From NCBI GenBank assembly GCA_902806565.1, contig CADCXA010000055.1:248001-312000 (forward strand): a DNA stretch of 64,000 bases, written 5' to 3'. The DNA is from Hypoxylon rubiginosum. Lineage: Eukaryota; Ascomycota; Sordariomycetes; Xylariales; Hypoxylaceae. The notes under the pieces were generated by a model. The model was given only the letters and a program-made list of their open reading frames with translations, was not told where the DNA came from and ran no database searches. A program made the position numbers and the translations under genes. Each line of letters begins with the position of its first letter. Position 1 is the first letter of the stretch. Shown one piece after another: positions 43,845 to 56,705 of this stretch.

Positions 43845-45693
43845 GGCTGCGGCTTAGTGACGTGGAAACCACATAAGTCTGGTAGCTTAAGCTCTTGCTG
43901 TCAGCATACGAAGTGAGGTGATGGGTACCGATCTGTTAATAGGAAAAGCACCGAATCAACCATACTTAAAACGTGTTATGCTTGAATGAAGATACAGCTA
44001 CTATGCCCCTCTCGAGTTGAATACTTAAACTGGAACTCCTTGAGTGCTTTAGATGTTGAAGAGTGAACGTAGCAACGGTGCATTGGTAACTCACATAGAA
44101 GCTAGGCAGGTACTTAGACAATATCTTTGAGGTATCTGTAGAGAGTATAGTTACCAAAGACATGACCGGTTTTAAGGAAGAAGCTTACAGAATATAGTGT
44201 AGATGCTAAGGGGTAGAGTTTCCAGGGTATGCAATCGTAGAAGATGGCTATTGTTGTGTCCAAGCCGAAGATATCGCAATGAAAGGAATTCCCCAAATGT
44301 ACAAGCTTCAATCATACCTACCTTTTAAGGTACCCAGAGGTACTCAAGAAACTGAATTAGGTAAATACAACACCTGTACTAGAAACCTGTGTTAGCATTT
44401 CAATCGTAAGAATTGAGATCTGGAGCCCCTTGATTCCCGGGTCTTAATAAGAACAACTAACTGCGTATTAGATGCTGCAGCGACCGGATGTTCATTGGAT
44501 GTCTTTACATGAACTTCTTAAACGCGCAGTCGCGTATGGCTAGATATAAATGAGGTCTCCAAGTTGCATTTCAGCTGATCCTTCTGGGCTTGCCATATAG
44601 CTGGCGCGATACGCTTGTCACATCTGCGGGCTTGATATGGTGTCTGCGGTGTGCATGAGTACCTAGTAAGCATTTGGCTGGGAAGGATAAGACAAGATAC
44701 CTGTCTTCAAGCTTTAGAGAGATTATTTGGTATCCAGGTAAATACACATAGGTAGCAGGTTTACTCGTGAAGCTCTGGGTGGTGGCTATGCTTCACTTCT
44801 GTACATTGCCAATACTTGAACTAGATGGACTGACTGACTGCCCAGTCCGACTACGGAATGCTAGACCAACAATGCATTGGCGTGGGAAAGAAGAGACGCC
44901 AACGTTTTGACCTTGTGATCTGCTAAGAATCCAGCTCGATGCTGATTCGTCCAAAGCAGAAAGCCTCTTTTCAATTCCTGATCCTGATTCTCGAGTTAGC
45001 CTAGCCAGGTTTTTGTATATACGCTTTTGGGCTTGCAGCTTCAATTTTCCCCCCTTGGGGAAAGAAAGTTGGCGGCGAGCAACGAACCCCCCGACGATCC
45101 GAAGTTGGTTTGCGAAGAGCGAGAAAGCCCGCGCGAAGCTATCTACCCTGTAGACTCGCATGGAACTAGTATACCTAGGTACGTATGCCTATCGCGGGAC
45201 CTTCCAGCCGGCAGCCCGGAACCAAATGTTCGTGGTTCGTTTTTTTCAGCTGTGGCGTTCTGCAACCAAACGTTGATACCCCCCCAGGGCCCAATGGCCG
45301 CGCTGCTCTAAGCGCACTTGCATGCAGCGAGCCGTTCCTACCCCGGGCAGCGGCTGAACTTGGCCTGCTTGGACAAGGCATACCGTTGGGCGACCACCAA
45401 GGCGCAAACGCGTTTTCAAAAAGTCCATCCTGAGAGAAAGATGATAGATGATAAGGGAGAGTAGAGGAGTGAGCGAAATGGCGTTTATTGTCTGAACGCT
45501 CTGTCTATCTACCAGTATCTTACCCTGACTTTCGCGTATTTCCCCCTGACGGACTTTTGCCAATCTTACATAGTCCGTGCTCCCCTCTCATATCCCTCAT
45601 CTCGGCTATTAAAACTGAGGATATCCGCAACCATTTTCTCGTTCCGGTCGATTGGCCCTCGAAAGGTTCTCATGTAAGTCCAGGTTTTCAAAG
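43845..45693. other. Intergenic, 1.85 kb
   Basis: No supported gene. It contains TACCTAGGTA at 45172-45181. The 3' part is the promoter and leader of the zinc-finger gene. An earlier in-frame TTG-led extension of that gene is not used. Confidence 0.5.
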
Positions 45694-46971
45694 ATGAAGC
45701 TCAAGATCAAGATCCTGTCGCTCAAGACCCTCATCCGCAAAATCTTTAGGGCCACCATCATCATACGGGTCGAGACCGCGGCGGAGAAGGAGCAGCGGCG
45801 CGACGTTATAGATCTCACGGGGGAGCCGGATAGCACGCCGGCGCCGGCGCCGATATCAACGTCGATGCCGTCGCCCGCCGTTATCAGGGCTAGGGGAGGA
45901 GCCGATGTCGAGCGGAGCCAAGGAGACGCCGAGGCGGCGCGTAGGGCCCCCTCGGCCGCCCCGTCGTGGACGATGACCCCGGAGACCGACGGTCGGGGAG
46001 CGACGCCAGCCCTTGGTGGAAGCAGCAGCAGCAGCGCCGCAGAACTACCAAGACAGCCCGCGACGCCCAAGGGCAAGGAGCCCGCTCGCGACCAAGCGCT
46101 ACTCATGGCGCAACTCGGCAGCAGCAGGCGCGAATCTTCCGCCGGTCCATCCGGAGCAGCAAATGCGAGCAGCAGCCCCGTCGGCAAGAAGCGAGAACCC
46201 TCCACCCCGCCGCGCAACATATACCCGACCACAGCCGGAGGCAACCTCTCCCCCCGCAAGCGCGGCCAGGAATCGCCCGACACCGTGCCCGTCAAGGAGG
46301 AGCCCCAGCTCGGGGGTTTCGGGTTCGCGTCCGCGTTCGGCGGCGTCAACGTCGACGACCGACCGGCGACGCCCGTCAAGAAGGAAGAGAGCAGTAGCGG
46401 CGACGAAGCCGCCGACGACGACGACGTAATCCAGATATCCCCCTTCAAGAAGCGGCGCGGCAGCAGCAGCATGTCCCCGGACCTATTCTCGATCCCCGCC
46501 CTCCCAGCAGCCTTCCAGCGGTCCCCCTCCCCCTCCCCCACCTCCACCGCCAACGCCGCTCACAACAACAACAACGCCGCCGCCGCCAACGCCCCCTTCC
46601 ACCACCCAGACTTCCCCACGCGCCCGCCCCTCCGCTGCCCGAAGCGCAACCCCTCGCACGCGGCCATCGAGCCCGAGACCTCGACGTCGAGCCGGAACCA
46701 CCGGCGCCGGTACTACCGGTGCCGGGACTGCCCCGGGTTCGGCGGCTTCGTGTGCTGGGCCGACCGCCGCGGCGTCCGCCCCGACAACCCGCTGTGCTGG
46801 TGCCGGCAGCCCGCGCGCGAGGACATCACGGGCGACGGCGCCACCCAGCCCGACACCCTGTGGTACAAGTGCGCGACCGACCACTGCAGGTTCCGCCGCT
46901 TCGACTGGGACGACCCGCTCTCGCCCGAGGAGGTGAACCGGTACTGCGGCCGGCAGGTGTATCCGTTATGA
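45694..46971 (+). CDS. GRF-like zinc-finger protein with SUMO-interaction-like motifs
   Basis: An intronless gene of 425 residues from the ATG at 45694 (MKLKIKILSLKTLI). Residues about 38-45 read DVIDLTGE, a hydrophobic core followed by acidic residues as in SUMO-interacting motifs; a second DDDDVIQISPFKK lies near 245. Between and after them is a long disordered Ser/Pro/Ala region with Asn and Ala runs (HNNNNAAAAN). The last 95 residues carry paired Cys and Trp/Phe motifs: RYYRCRDC, GGFVCWADRRG, PLCWCRQPAR, WYKCATDHCRFRRFDWDD. This matches a GRF-type zinc finger, a single-strand nucleic-acid-binding module. The overall protein has no family name known to me; a nuclear, SUMO-linked role is inference. 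The extreme N-terminus, hydrophobic and basic, could be a mis-called start. Confidence 0.78.
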   Translation: MKLKIKILSLKTLIRKIFRATIIIRVETAAEKEQRRDVIDLTGEPDSTPAPAPISTSMPSPAVIRARGGADVERSQGDAEAARRAPSAAPSWTMTPETDGRGATPALGGSSSSSAAELPRQPATPKGKEPARDQALLMAQLGSSRRESSAGPSGAANASSSPVGKKREPSTPPRNIYPTTAGGNLSPRKRGQESPDTVPVKEEPQLGGFGFASAFGGVNVDDRPATPVKKEESSSGDEAADDDDVIQISPFKKRRGSSSMSPDLFSIPALPAAFQRSPSPSPTSTANAAHNNNNAAAANAPFHHPDFPTRPPLRCPKRNPSHAAIEPETSTSSRNHRRRYYRCRDCPGFGGFVCWADRRGVRPDNPLCWCRQPAREDITGDGATQPDTLWYKCATDHCRFRRFDWDDPLSPEEVNRYCGRQVYPL

Positions 46972-47468
46972 TTGTTCTCTTCGTCTTCTTCTTGTTTCTT
47001 TATTTCCTGTTTTTTCCTTTTTGCTTCTTCTGGGTTATTGGGAACGAGAGATATCAGGCGTTAGCGATGATTTTGTGTCATTGGATTAGAGTAGAATAAG
47101 CTTAGGTATTTAGTAGATAGCTGGGACCGTTACTAATCCATAAGGTTGTACATGTAGGGAAGATGGATGAAAATAGATAGGACTTATTCTAAGGAATTTA
47201 TCGCGGGTTGCTCCGGTGCTTTCTAACACAATAAAACTCATTTGATTTAATTTTATGTCTCAATCCTGAGAGCATGGCCTTAAGCTACTAGCTGACACCC
47301 TGAAATAGTAAGGTAAGTACAAGCAACCCGGTCGGCCGCCTAGAGGTACAGTACAATGATCAAGCCACCAACCCCCGTGACGCCGAACAATGCATTCATA
47401 TAACACAAAAAACTTCTTAACTATGGGCAGCACCATGAAAGTCCCGCTACTCGAATGTTACTCGAATG
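46972..47468. other. Intergenic between convergent genes
   Basis: 497 bp with the 3' ends of two convergent genes. A pyrimidine-rich run at 46975-47035 follows the zinc-finger stop codon. Confidence 0.6.
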
Positions 47469-50208
47469 CTACTCGAGTAGCGATTTGGCCGCGTTCGTTA
47501 TGATAGCGGCGGTCTTGTCAATAATCTTCTGGGCCAGGGGCCAATCCTCGGCATCGACGGCGTCCCGGATCGCAGGGAAGTATGCCTCATCATACCCGGA
47601 CCACAGCTGAGGTCCAAAGATAACGTGCTTGAACTGTGTTCGGTTTGGTATCTGTGAAGGAGAGTTAGTACGAGATGAGACGTGGACGTAGATAAACCAA
47701 ACTCACTCCGCCACCTTGCTCCAGGTCCAGCAAACCCGTCTCGAAATTCGCCATACGAGTATTGTAATCACACCTCCTTTGACCTAAGCTCACCGGCTCC
47801 CATCCGCTCGATGCCACGACGGCTTGTTCCCAACCAGTCTCCCACTGCTCAAAATCTGTGATGGCCTTCTCAACTACATGGATAGAGTCCTTGATGGGGT
47901 CTAGGTTATATCGCCCATTTACGCCTTTCTCTTCGCCCCATTGCCACAAGTTGCCCAGATAGCGGCCAAGGGAGAGCGCGTAGTTGCCCATATCGAAAGG
48001 AAGAATCGGACGGTCGGCAAGTTCGAGGATAAGTAGCCCAAGGACCTGGCCGAGAAGATTGTGGTAAATAAACCCTGGGTCTCCGACACGCTCCATCCAT
48101 TCGAAGTTATCGTACGCGGAATGGTAAGGGTGTGCTGCCCCTCCAAAGGTAATATCGATGGAACTAGTTCCTGCGATGTCCTGGAAGGCAACGTAATCGC
48201 TACCAGCACCCAGACCCTCAAGCTCCGCCTTTCGATCATCCCACAGCGCACGTAGCGACGTATTAAAATTAGGATCGACAACTCTATCAAGGACCTTATG
48301 GAGGACCTTTCGGAACACTGGCGAAGCCGCAGCATGAAACTCCTGGCCACTGACGGCAACGTCGAGATTGATATAGGCGAAGGCGTTCTTCCGTAGAGCA
48401 TCAAGATTGTTCTCGACGGCTTCGGTAGACCCAATGAGATTGTATTCTTCGGCGTCCCAACTCATGAACTCAATGGTGCGAAGTGGTCGCCAGCCTCTGG
48501 CTACAAGGTCGCCGAAGATGCGCACAACTTCTAACATCACAGCTGTAGCTGAATTGGGGTCGGTCGCGCCGAAGGCCCAAGCGTCGCGATGGTTCCCGAT
48601 AATGATTGACTTCTCACTTTGCTCGATGCCCAAAATCTTGCCGTAGACATTCCAGATCTCTTGCTTTTCCTCCTCGTCTTGTTCGTTTTTGAGTCGTACG
48701 ACCGGCGACGAGGAATTCCCCGTCCACCACTCGACGTCGGGAACACCGCCATGCCACTCATCCGGACACGGGTCGCCGAAGCCTTGAATATGTTGCAGAA
48801 GCACCTGCGCATCTCGCCAGGCGAGCGGTAGACTTGGAATCTTGACAAGACCGGGTGTCTGCTCCTTCGTCATACGAGGTTGGCCCTCCTTGCTTTCCCA
48901 ACCTGGCGTAAGTACGTCACCTACTACCCAGCTCATCAAACTCACAGCTCCTCTTTGAACACCGTCGGCGGGCATATATCGTCCGTTGGGCGCTGGCTCT
49001 CCTTGTCTAAATCCGTCGTCCGCGGGATCGGAAAAAATTATGCAGCCAGAAAATCCTGCTAATTCTGCTGCCTTGACCTTCAGAGCTCGATCACCCTGAG
49101 TGCCGTAATAGCGCACAAGTGCGATGGCGCCTTTCGTGTCGATTCCCTTGTCGGCAAGTCTCTTGAAGTCCTCCCTCGATCCATAATTGGCGTAGATTAA
49201 TGGGCCCCTAACGTCGCCCGCTTTGGAATGGCCATGGAACACAAATGTCTGGCGGCCTGCCGTCTCGCCACCAACTTCGTTCTCTTCGAGAGCCGCTTTC
49301 CACGTGGCCTCCTTCCCGTCTTCCGATATTATCTCTACGGCCCTGCCGCCTTCTTTCGGATAGTTCAGATATACGTAGTATGGATCTACTACTACATTCT
49401 CCAGGCCGTACTTGATGAAGTCGTTCCGGACGTCCATCGCCAACGCGTAGTCTCCTTCGGTTCCCGCAATGTGTGAGTAGCTCGTAAAGTGCTTCAGCGT
49501 GTTTCTCATCATCCCGGAATCGACGTTCTGCTGTACGAATTGTCGTACCGCCTCAGGATCGAACATCTGGCCGCCGATGCGTCGTGTCATGTTGGTGAAG
49601 AGGTCGCTCATGAATATAAGGTATAGAAAACCTAGGATGAGGAACAGGGCGAGTAATCTGCCGACTAGGAGTATAGCAGCGGCACTGTTGATGCTCGGCA
49701 GCCTAAACCTCCTCGTTCCGCTCGATTCCGATTCCGATTCTTGGGTATTTTCGGTTTCATTTTGACGAGGCAATCGAACAGTCAGTCTCGGGAGGCGCCA
49801 TCGCCATTTCCACTGCGGCAGCGAGGAAGCGATCCGTTTCGTCCACGATGCCGATGATCTAGAACTAGCTCCGTCTAAGGGATCCTCAACTTCTAGCTCT
49901 TGCATCTCGCGCCGCACTTGCGCGTCTTCGCCATCGTCGCTGTGGTCATCTTCAAGCGTCCACTGCGATCCTTCGTCGTCCGATTCTACGTAAGGGGGTC
50001 GATAGCCGTCAGGCGCATGCCTCGACGAGTTCGTTTGCCTGTTGCGTGAGAAAAGGAGGGACTCTGCTTCGGTCTCGCGGTTGGGTCTTGTATCTATCGG
50101 CGAAGCAGGTGGGGGCCAGTTAGGTCGGGAAGAAGAATTGCCGCCAGTGGCCTCATCGTAGGACGGTATGGGCGGTGCTGGTGTGTACTGGGACTTTTCG
50201 GAAGGCAT
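47469..50208 (-). CDS. M28-type transferrin-receptor/glutamate-carboxypeptidase-like protein
   Basis: Two exons, 50208-47707 and 47651-47469, give 894 residues. A long polar cytosolic N-terminus (about 175 residues) precedes one membrane helix (AAILLVGRLLALFLILGFLY), so the enzyme faces the lumen or outside. A PA domain follows (GPLIYANYGSREDF to SGCIIFSDPADD). The M28 peptidase domain shows IIIGNHRDAWAFGATDPNSA and SWDAEEYNLIGSTE, carrying the usual co-catalytic zinc ligands and the Glu-Glu pair. A C-terminal dimerisation domain closes the chain. The fold is that of glutamate carboxypeptidase II and yeast Tre1/Vps70-like proteins, which work in endosomal or vacuolar sorting or peptide processing. 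The last exon is short (60 residues) and ends NAAKSLLE; without it a conserved C-terminal helix would be lost. Confidence 0.9.
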
Positions 50209-51394
50209 CTTAGCTGTACGGCGGTCGGTGGTGCAACGTCATGGATATATCACAGGGAGAGTGGCCGTATCGAGACCGTGCGAATGAAACCCGTCCAGTT
50301 GTTAAGAATGTAGGTACATTTGATTGCAGTTGGGGCGGATAAACGAGCGATTATGCGAATCAAGTCACGGCCAAAGGAGTGAGGATGTTTGGAATAGAAA
50401 AGTGTAACGATCAAGGGAATAAGCCAAGCATAGGTACGTCCAAGTCGAACAGCCAAGGTAATAAGAACAAGCTAGTACGTGTTAAAATAAAAAAGAGGCA
50501 ACTAGAAATAATTGATTTTAATTAAGGTATCACAGAACCATGCGAGGGCGAAAATACAGTCAATTGAATTAACATGTCTTCAGCCGTGGCTGCATGGTCT
50601 GAAGTCTAAGGTCTAAGGTCTGGGATTCAGGTCTGAGATTTAGGTCTGATGTTTGAGAGAGGCGTGAGTTACCTCCTACCTGTTGCGGAGGATGCGGGCT
50701 AACGGGCCTTACGGGTTCCAGGCTTACAGGCTTACAGGCTACAGGCTGCTGAGTGGGAACTGGGACAAGTTGGAAACTCTTTAGTCAGCAAAGCACTGCC
50801 ACAGTCAGGGGGTTATCTCCAACACGTACTTCGTACTTCGTACATCGTACACTCTTATCTCTCCTATCAAAGCCAAGGGGTGACGACGCTAGGTAGCCAA
50901 GCTGTCAAGGGAAAGATTTGTCAAGAGGAAGATACATCTATTGATTCGAGTAGGGAAAGATAAGAATTCGGTTAAGAAGGAGAAAAAGAAATAAAGTAAA
51001 ATGAAAATCATATTGAAAATCACATTACAAATATTGTCATCTGCCCAGGGAAAACTCAAGTTATTAGAAACTCGCATAGAGGATTCGCAGTGCTAACTGA
51101 ACACCTCACAACGACGCCTAGACTCCTGAAAAGCCCGACGCATATCAGGTCATTCCAACCCATCAGGAATATACATATGTACACGGTAATCTCTAACAAA
51201 CAAGACAGCCATAAAGGCTTCCTCTTCCTCCGCAGGGGCCGCTGTCTCCTAAGCTCTAAGTGCAATTTTCTTACCGGACATCACATCTATGCCAGGTCGG
51301 ATAGATACGAGAGCCATTAATTACGCAACAGCTTCGGCAGGTAGCCATATACCCAGATACCCACCCTACCGCTGTACTCCAAAGTCGTTCTTGT
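50209..51394. other. Intergenic with short direct repeats
   Basis: About 1.2 kb between the M28 start and the VPS35 stop. It contains imperfect AGGTCT-type repeats (50602-50655), CAGGCTTA repeats (50718-50745) and CGTACTT repeats (50824-50850). No gene is supported. Confidence 0.6.
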
Positions 51395-54252
51395 TTATTT
51401 TTGCGGCTGGAGAACTATTCCTTCAAATTGCCTCGATGCAATATTGTCTAGAGTATGCTTGAAATGTCGCTTGCTGCTCTCGATACTCGCAGAGTCCTGT
51501 TGATTCGTGCTCAGATTTGAGTGGATGAGCTCGATAAGCCCATTGATGTATCTAGTGGTGACCTGCGAGTAGAAAGTCAGCTAATGAATAGAAAGGGGAA
51601 AGACAAATGCCCATACCGATTCGTTCTGCTGGTCAAAGTAGTACACGTAACGGTCTAGAATCTCGACGAATAATTCAATCGATGTGGCTTGCTCCATACA
51701 AGAGTCTGCTACACGCAGGGCTCGTTGTAAGCACTCTAGAACTCGTTTTCCATCGCGGTAGAGCTGCAATCATGGTTAGCTTAAATACACTAGTCCAAAC
51801 TACCCGTACTTACACCTTCATCCGACTCCTCGACAGCAGTAATTGGCGTCGCCCACCACAGGTGGCTTGCGAGATATACTGCTCTGCATTGATCCGGCTT
51901 CCGCAATAGCTTGCTACCATGTAAAGCGCACTTCGTGATAAGTGTGTCGTAGTTCTCCTTGCCGAAATTTCTAGTCTGATGCAATGCATTGGCGATGACA
52001 CATACGGCTTGAAATTGAGCCTTCGAATCAGAAATCGCCTCCTCATATACCGTGAAAGCCTGCGCGAAGAACTCGTACGCAACTTCTTCAGAGCTCGTCA
52101 TGTCAGCAGTCTGGCCGCAAGCGGAGAATAATCGCAGGGAAAGCTCCGCAGCACCCGAGCCGGTGACCCTGGCATAGATAGCGGAGATGGCAGCGTGCAG
52201 GAACTTATAGAGAGCACTCAACTGCGTTTCCCAGTTGTCATCATAGTGCTCCCTAGCCTTAAATCGTCGCGCCAGCTTCATGCCGGCGGTGATCAGCGGA
52301 GGAGTAGTTGTGCGGATCCGTTCATTACCCTCAGCAAACGCATTGCGCACCATCTGGAGGAGGCGAAGTTGGGTATCATTGTTTTCGCCGCTTAGTAGGT
52401 GAACAATCCGCGCTAGCCAGCCTTGCTCCTCCATAGTCTCATCTGTTTCTAACGCTCTTCGCTGCGGGCCACCAGGGTAGCCAGCAGGAGGTTGCGACCC
52501 CTCTTTGATCAACACCTTCAGGATCTCGAGGACATTTTCAAGCTGAGTCGGAGTCGATATCATAGTCTGATTTCGCAGTAAAGTTTTGACAACTTCACCG
52601 GCAACTGCTCTCCTCGTTGGATAGGTTTGGGACTGGAAAAGTGGTACATAGGTAGGAAGAGATAGAGCTGTGAATATGGAAACATATCTCTTGAGTGGAG
52701 CTTGCAATAGTGCAAGTAAGCTCTGCTGTGCCGGGGGAGAGTGTAGGTCGGCACTGTTGGCATGCTCTTTCACTTTGCGATTCGCGTATTCGAGAATCTG
52801 GTCAACGTAGTCAAGTCGGCTAGGATATATGTTCAGGGCAAGGTTGGCGAGGGAGACCAACAACGCAATCGTGTCTTGGATAGGAAGGTGTTGCGCATTG
52901 ACAAGATTGTTGACTTGGTCGAAGAACACCTCGTATAGTTTCACATTAGGGGGTATACCACGTTGCTTCTTAGTCGGTTGCGAAGCTTCTTCCGATTCTT
53001 TATCAACCGCCGTTGCTTCCGTATCTACGACTGATGGAGCGGGTTCAGACTCTGGCGAAGCGCTGACTTCAGCATTCTCCGAAGGCTCGCCGTTGGTATG
53101 TTCCCCATTCGCCTCAGCAGAAGATTCGGCTGCCGCTGGTTCTACTTCTTGCTGTTCCTTGGCCAATCGGACCTTCTCCAGGAGACTAGCCAAGGCATCC
53201 TCCTCTAATTTCGCCTTGTCGTCTATGACGTCGTTTTGGGATTCCCGTTCGGCATAGGCAGATAATCTGTCCATTAAGCCGATAACAATAGCTTTGACAT
53301 TGACGTGAGGGTTTAGCCGAGATACGGCAGCGAGGAATTGGTCGAGGGTATGTAGATGAAATTCGTCCGGGAAGACTTGGGTGATGATCTCTAAAAGATA
53401 TTCTTGGGCGAGGACGTCGCGGCATTGCACTACCTGCTCGAGCAGGGGGGCCAGGATACCGTCTCTATAGGCTTCGAGGTCCACCAGCTGACTGAGGCGT
53501 ACAATATTGCTACCGACCAGAAGCTGTAGCTCCTTGCGCTCCTTGGTCCTCTGCTCTCGCTCGCGTGAGTGGCCTTGATGCTGCAGCCGAACCCAGAGTT
53601 TATTCATCTCGACGAAATTCGTCAATATGAAATTGATAGAGTCTTGGAGGTTTCCTTCGGGGCCGTCACCGTCGCCGGCGGGTAGGTAGTCCCTAGCCTG
53701 GCCGGATAGGTAGTAGCGCAGAAACAAACCACGGATAGGGTGTTGGACACCACGGCTCATATCCATCATGTCCTTCATTAACTCCTTCACCGGTGCTTCA
53801 GGGATAGACATGTATGCCGTGCCGACGGTTATCATGAGATACAGGCGCGGAATTATGTTACCGGCATATTGGACAAGCTCGTAGAGGTCGGCGAGGTGGT
53901 TGTGAGGGTGGTTCTCCCGCAGGTGCATCGAGAGGTATCGCAAGGCATCGAAGACGGCCATGTATAGTTCGTAGTATTGCTTCGGGCCCAAGCTACTCGT
54001 CCGGAGTTCGGCGACTAAGGTCGAGCTACCCAGGTCATGGTTAGCTGGTTGGAAAAGCAATAGGGGAATCCAAGCAGGCGGGAAGCTCCGTGACAAGTTG
54101 ATTGTATAGACCTACCAGCATTTAAGAGCATCCATGAGCTTGCCAGGAGTGTCAAGGCTCTTGCGCATAAGCACAGTCTGCTGGCGCACCGCAATCAAGG
54201 CATCTTCCAGCAATCTCGCCTGGTCCTCAGGCGGAGCAGGTGTTGTTGACAT
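51395..54252 (-). CDS. VPS35: Vacuolar protein sorting protein VPS35 (retromer core)
   Basis: Four exons (54252-54116, 54025-51814, 51763-51617, 51562-51395) give 887 residues. The N-terminus after about 45 residues reads [20 protein letters not shown], followed by the family signature [13 protein letters not shown] near residues 103-115 that contacts VPS26. The rest is an all-helical solenoid, with an acidic/Ser spacer (about 330-380, [20 protein letters not shown]) commonly variable in fungi. VPS35 is the cargo-binding centre of retromer, returning receptors from endosomes to the Golgi. The first intron has a GCTAACC branch site and joins ALKCC to STLVAEL; the two 3' exons encode the conserved final helices ([16 protein letters not shown] and [12 protein letters not shown]). 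A reading lacking the first and last exons would be truncated at both ends. Confidence 0.95.
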
Positions 54253-55196
54253 ATTGGGCGATGGGTGGACAATAATGGCAGGCGTCTATAGATGATAAAT
54301 ACCGTCAAGCTCGATTATTACTCGCACTAGTCATTGGATCGCTTGTTGAATTCGATGACCAGTTGCAGGAAGAGCCTGCGACAAGCTAGATGGGGATTGT
54401 AGAATTCGGGTGCCTGCGCTGTTCGCTGTTGACGTTAGCGGGTCAGATGCAGAGCAAACCAGTTGCAAGAAGCTGTAAGTATGCACCTATGCACCTATGC
54501 ACCTACCAGGTAATGCATCAGCCACACTAAGTGCCAGCCACATGTGACCATTTTCATCCAATTAAGTCTTATCAAGAGTTATGAGGTCACACTTTTTCTC
54601 TAGATTAATTCATAACTCATAACTCGTGGACAGGAATATAAATCAACACATTTGTCTGCTCGGAATCTTAAGGTACATCCCCAAGTTACGAGTGGTGGCA
54701 TTACCCTTTCTATAACTTCTATAACTTCCAACAAGTAATCGAATCGCTCAATCAATTTCACCAAGGGGATATCTTCTAATTCCATTCAATGATAGTCATG
54801 AGCTCCGTGATCTCAATGCTGCTAATTCATGCCTTTCATAACGTTTCAAACCTCGAAATTTTGTTACTTATTATAGATGGCTTACTTCGTTGAATCTACT
54901 AAGAGAACTTGACAGCTTTACAACAGATATAACCTTGGAATCCTTATTCAATTCAATTCAACTAGCAAAGCAGATGATATATACCTATTAGTGAGAGGTA
55001 ATAGCAGCACAACTAGCCGTTCTAGCTTCTCCAACCTGGCAATCCTCACAAATAAACATTAGGCGCCTTCTTAAAGCATCATCTAATCTACACACCAACG
55101 TAAGAACTTTACCTAATCACCATTGACGCCGCCGCCAACATGACCAAATATGTAGTAAACAAACCCCACCCAAGCCACCATTATCCATCTTGCCAC
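54253..55196. other. Intergenic, AT-rich, with 9-bp tandem repeat
   Basis: About 0.9 kb. Three tandem ATGCACCT(A/T)-type units lie at 54481-54505, within the VPS35 upstream region. No gene is supported. Confidence 0.6.
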
Positions 55197-56705
55197 CTAT
55201 GAGCCGCCGCTCGGAGACCCTGACTTCCCCCCTATAGGATGCGCCCAAGGAATACTCCCCACGAACGGCTCCTCGCCGCCCAGGAAGTCGAGCGCGACCC
55301 CTCTGGCCACGCTCCCGCCCACGAGCTTCCTCACCACCCACAGCATGAGCCGCTCGGGGACCCGCGGCAGCACCCACTGGTCCCAGAGCCAGTGCAGCGT
55401 CGTCCGCCACGCGTCCGTCCGCGTGTGGAAGGCCGAGACGCCGTAGTCGCTCTCGACGGCCGCCCGCCGCGCCGCCTGGTACCGCTCGAAGGCCGCGCCC
55501 AGCACCTCGGCGCTCGGGCCCGCCGCGTTGTTGCTACTCCTCTTTTCGTCGGCCTTCTCCTCGTCGCTGCTGCTGCTGCTGCGCGGCGGCGAGGAGGGAT
55601 GTAGCGCGCGGTACAGCTCGTTGGTCAGGGCCGCGGCGTCCTGGATCCCGTTGTTGTAGCCGAGGCCCGCGTTCGGCGTGAACTTGTGCGCGGCGTCGCC
55701 GGCGAGCACGAGGCGGCCGCCCCACGACCACCGCCGGAGCACGCCCTCCTCGAGGTTCGTCATCCCCGCGTGGTGCCGCTGGGCGAACATGTCCCGCACG
55801 CGCAGGCCCTCGCTGTCGACCGGCAGGTCGCCCCACTTCTCCGCGTACGCGGCCACGTCGTCCGCCGTGTAGCGCGCGCGGTCCCGCGTCGGCGCCGGCA
55901 GCTGCTCGTACACGAACATCCACGACCGCGTCCCGCCCGTCAGGAACTGCACCGAGCGCCCGTCGCCGTGCGTGTCCTGCGCCGCGCCCGCCCCGCCGTG
56001 CTCCTCGCCCTCGCCCTGCGACGGGAACGAGCACCACATCATCCGGTACTCGGTCACGAACGGCTCCTCCTCGTCCACGTCGGCCGCCGCGGCCGAGGGC
56101 GCGGCCTGCAGCGCGAGGGTCCGCATGTGCCGCCGGACGACGCTGTGGGTGCCGTCGGCGCCGACGACGACGGATCCGTCGTGCCGCGTGCCGTCTGCGC
56201 AGCGGACGGTAACGCCCGATTCGTCGGTCGTGATATCGGTCACCACCTTGTTCGTCAAGACGCGAGACCGGTCGGCTTCGCTCAGACCATCGTAGAGGGC
56301 TCTAATTAGATAGGCGCGGTGGATTACGTGTGCGCTGCAGCCGTGGCTTGTCGACGGTAGACCTAGGTCAGCCTCTCGAAACGGGAGCAAGGTAATAGAC
56401 AAAACTCACAAGGACTCGAATTCGCTAAATACTCTTGGTACCCTGTAATGGCTGCCATCAGGGCTATGGGTCCGGTTTCGTACCGCCGCGTCGCCAATGG
56501 CGAGGATACGATCGAGGAGACCGACCTGTGATAGGACACGGAGCCCGTGGGGTTGCACGATTATACTTGCACCAGTGTCTTCCCCAATTGTTGGTTGACG
56601 CTCGAGGACGACAAAGTCGATTCCGGCTTTGGAGAGAGTGTGTGCCGTAGTTAAGCCTACGGGACCGCCGCCTACTACTATGACGCGGAAGTTTCCGTTG
56701 GCCAT
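55197..56705 (-). CDS. FAD-dependent monooxygenase
   Basis: Two exons, 56705-56410 and 56346-55197, give 481 residues. The start MANGNFRVIVVGGGPVGLTT has the GxGxxG dinucleotide-binding motif, and VVLERQPTIGEDTGAS ends the first Rossmann strand pair. The second half has GSVVVGADGTHSVVRR (DG motif) and RLVLAGDAAHKFTPNAGLG (GD motif), the trio defining class A flavoprotein monooxygenases. The family hydroxylates aromatic or polyketide substrates with NAD(P)H and O2; the substrate is unknown. The donor is GTGAGT; the acceptor ACAAG at 56347-56351 gives SEFESF-HGCSAHVIHR and fits the family better than a nearer CTAG acceptor, which shifts frame. A Ser/Glu-rich insertion (SSPPRSSSSSDEEKADEKRS) interrupts the C-terminal half. 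The second exon is very GC-rich. Confidence 0.88.

Noticed and set aside
55534..56309. Large open frames on both strands over the monooxygenase
   Set aside because: They are compositionally biased shadows of the GC-rich exon with no motif, whereas the called frame has the DG and GD flavoprotein motifs.
56347..56365. Alternative CTAG acceptor for the monooxygenase intron
   Set aside because: It shifts the reading frame and loses the HGCSAHVIHRAYL block; the ACAAG acceptor keeps it.
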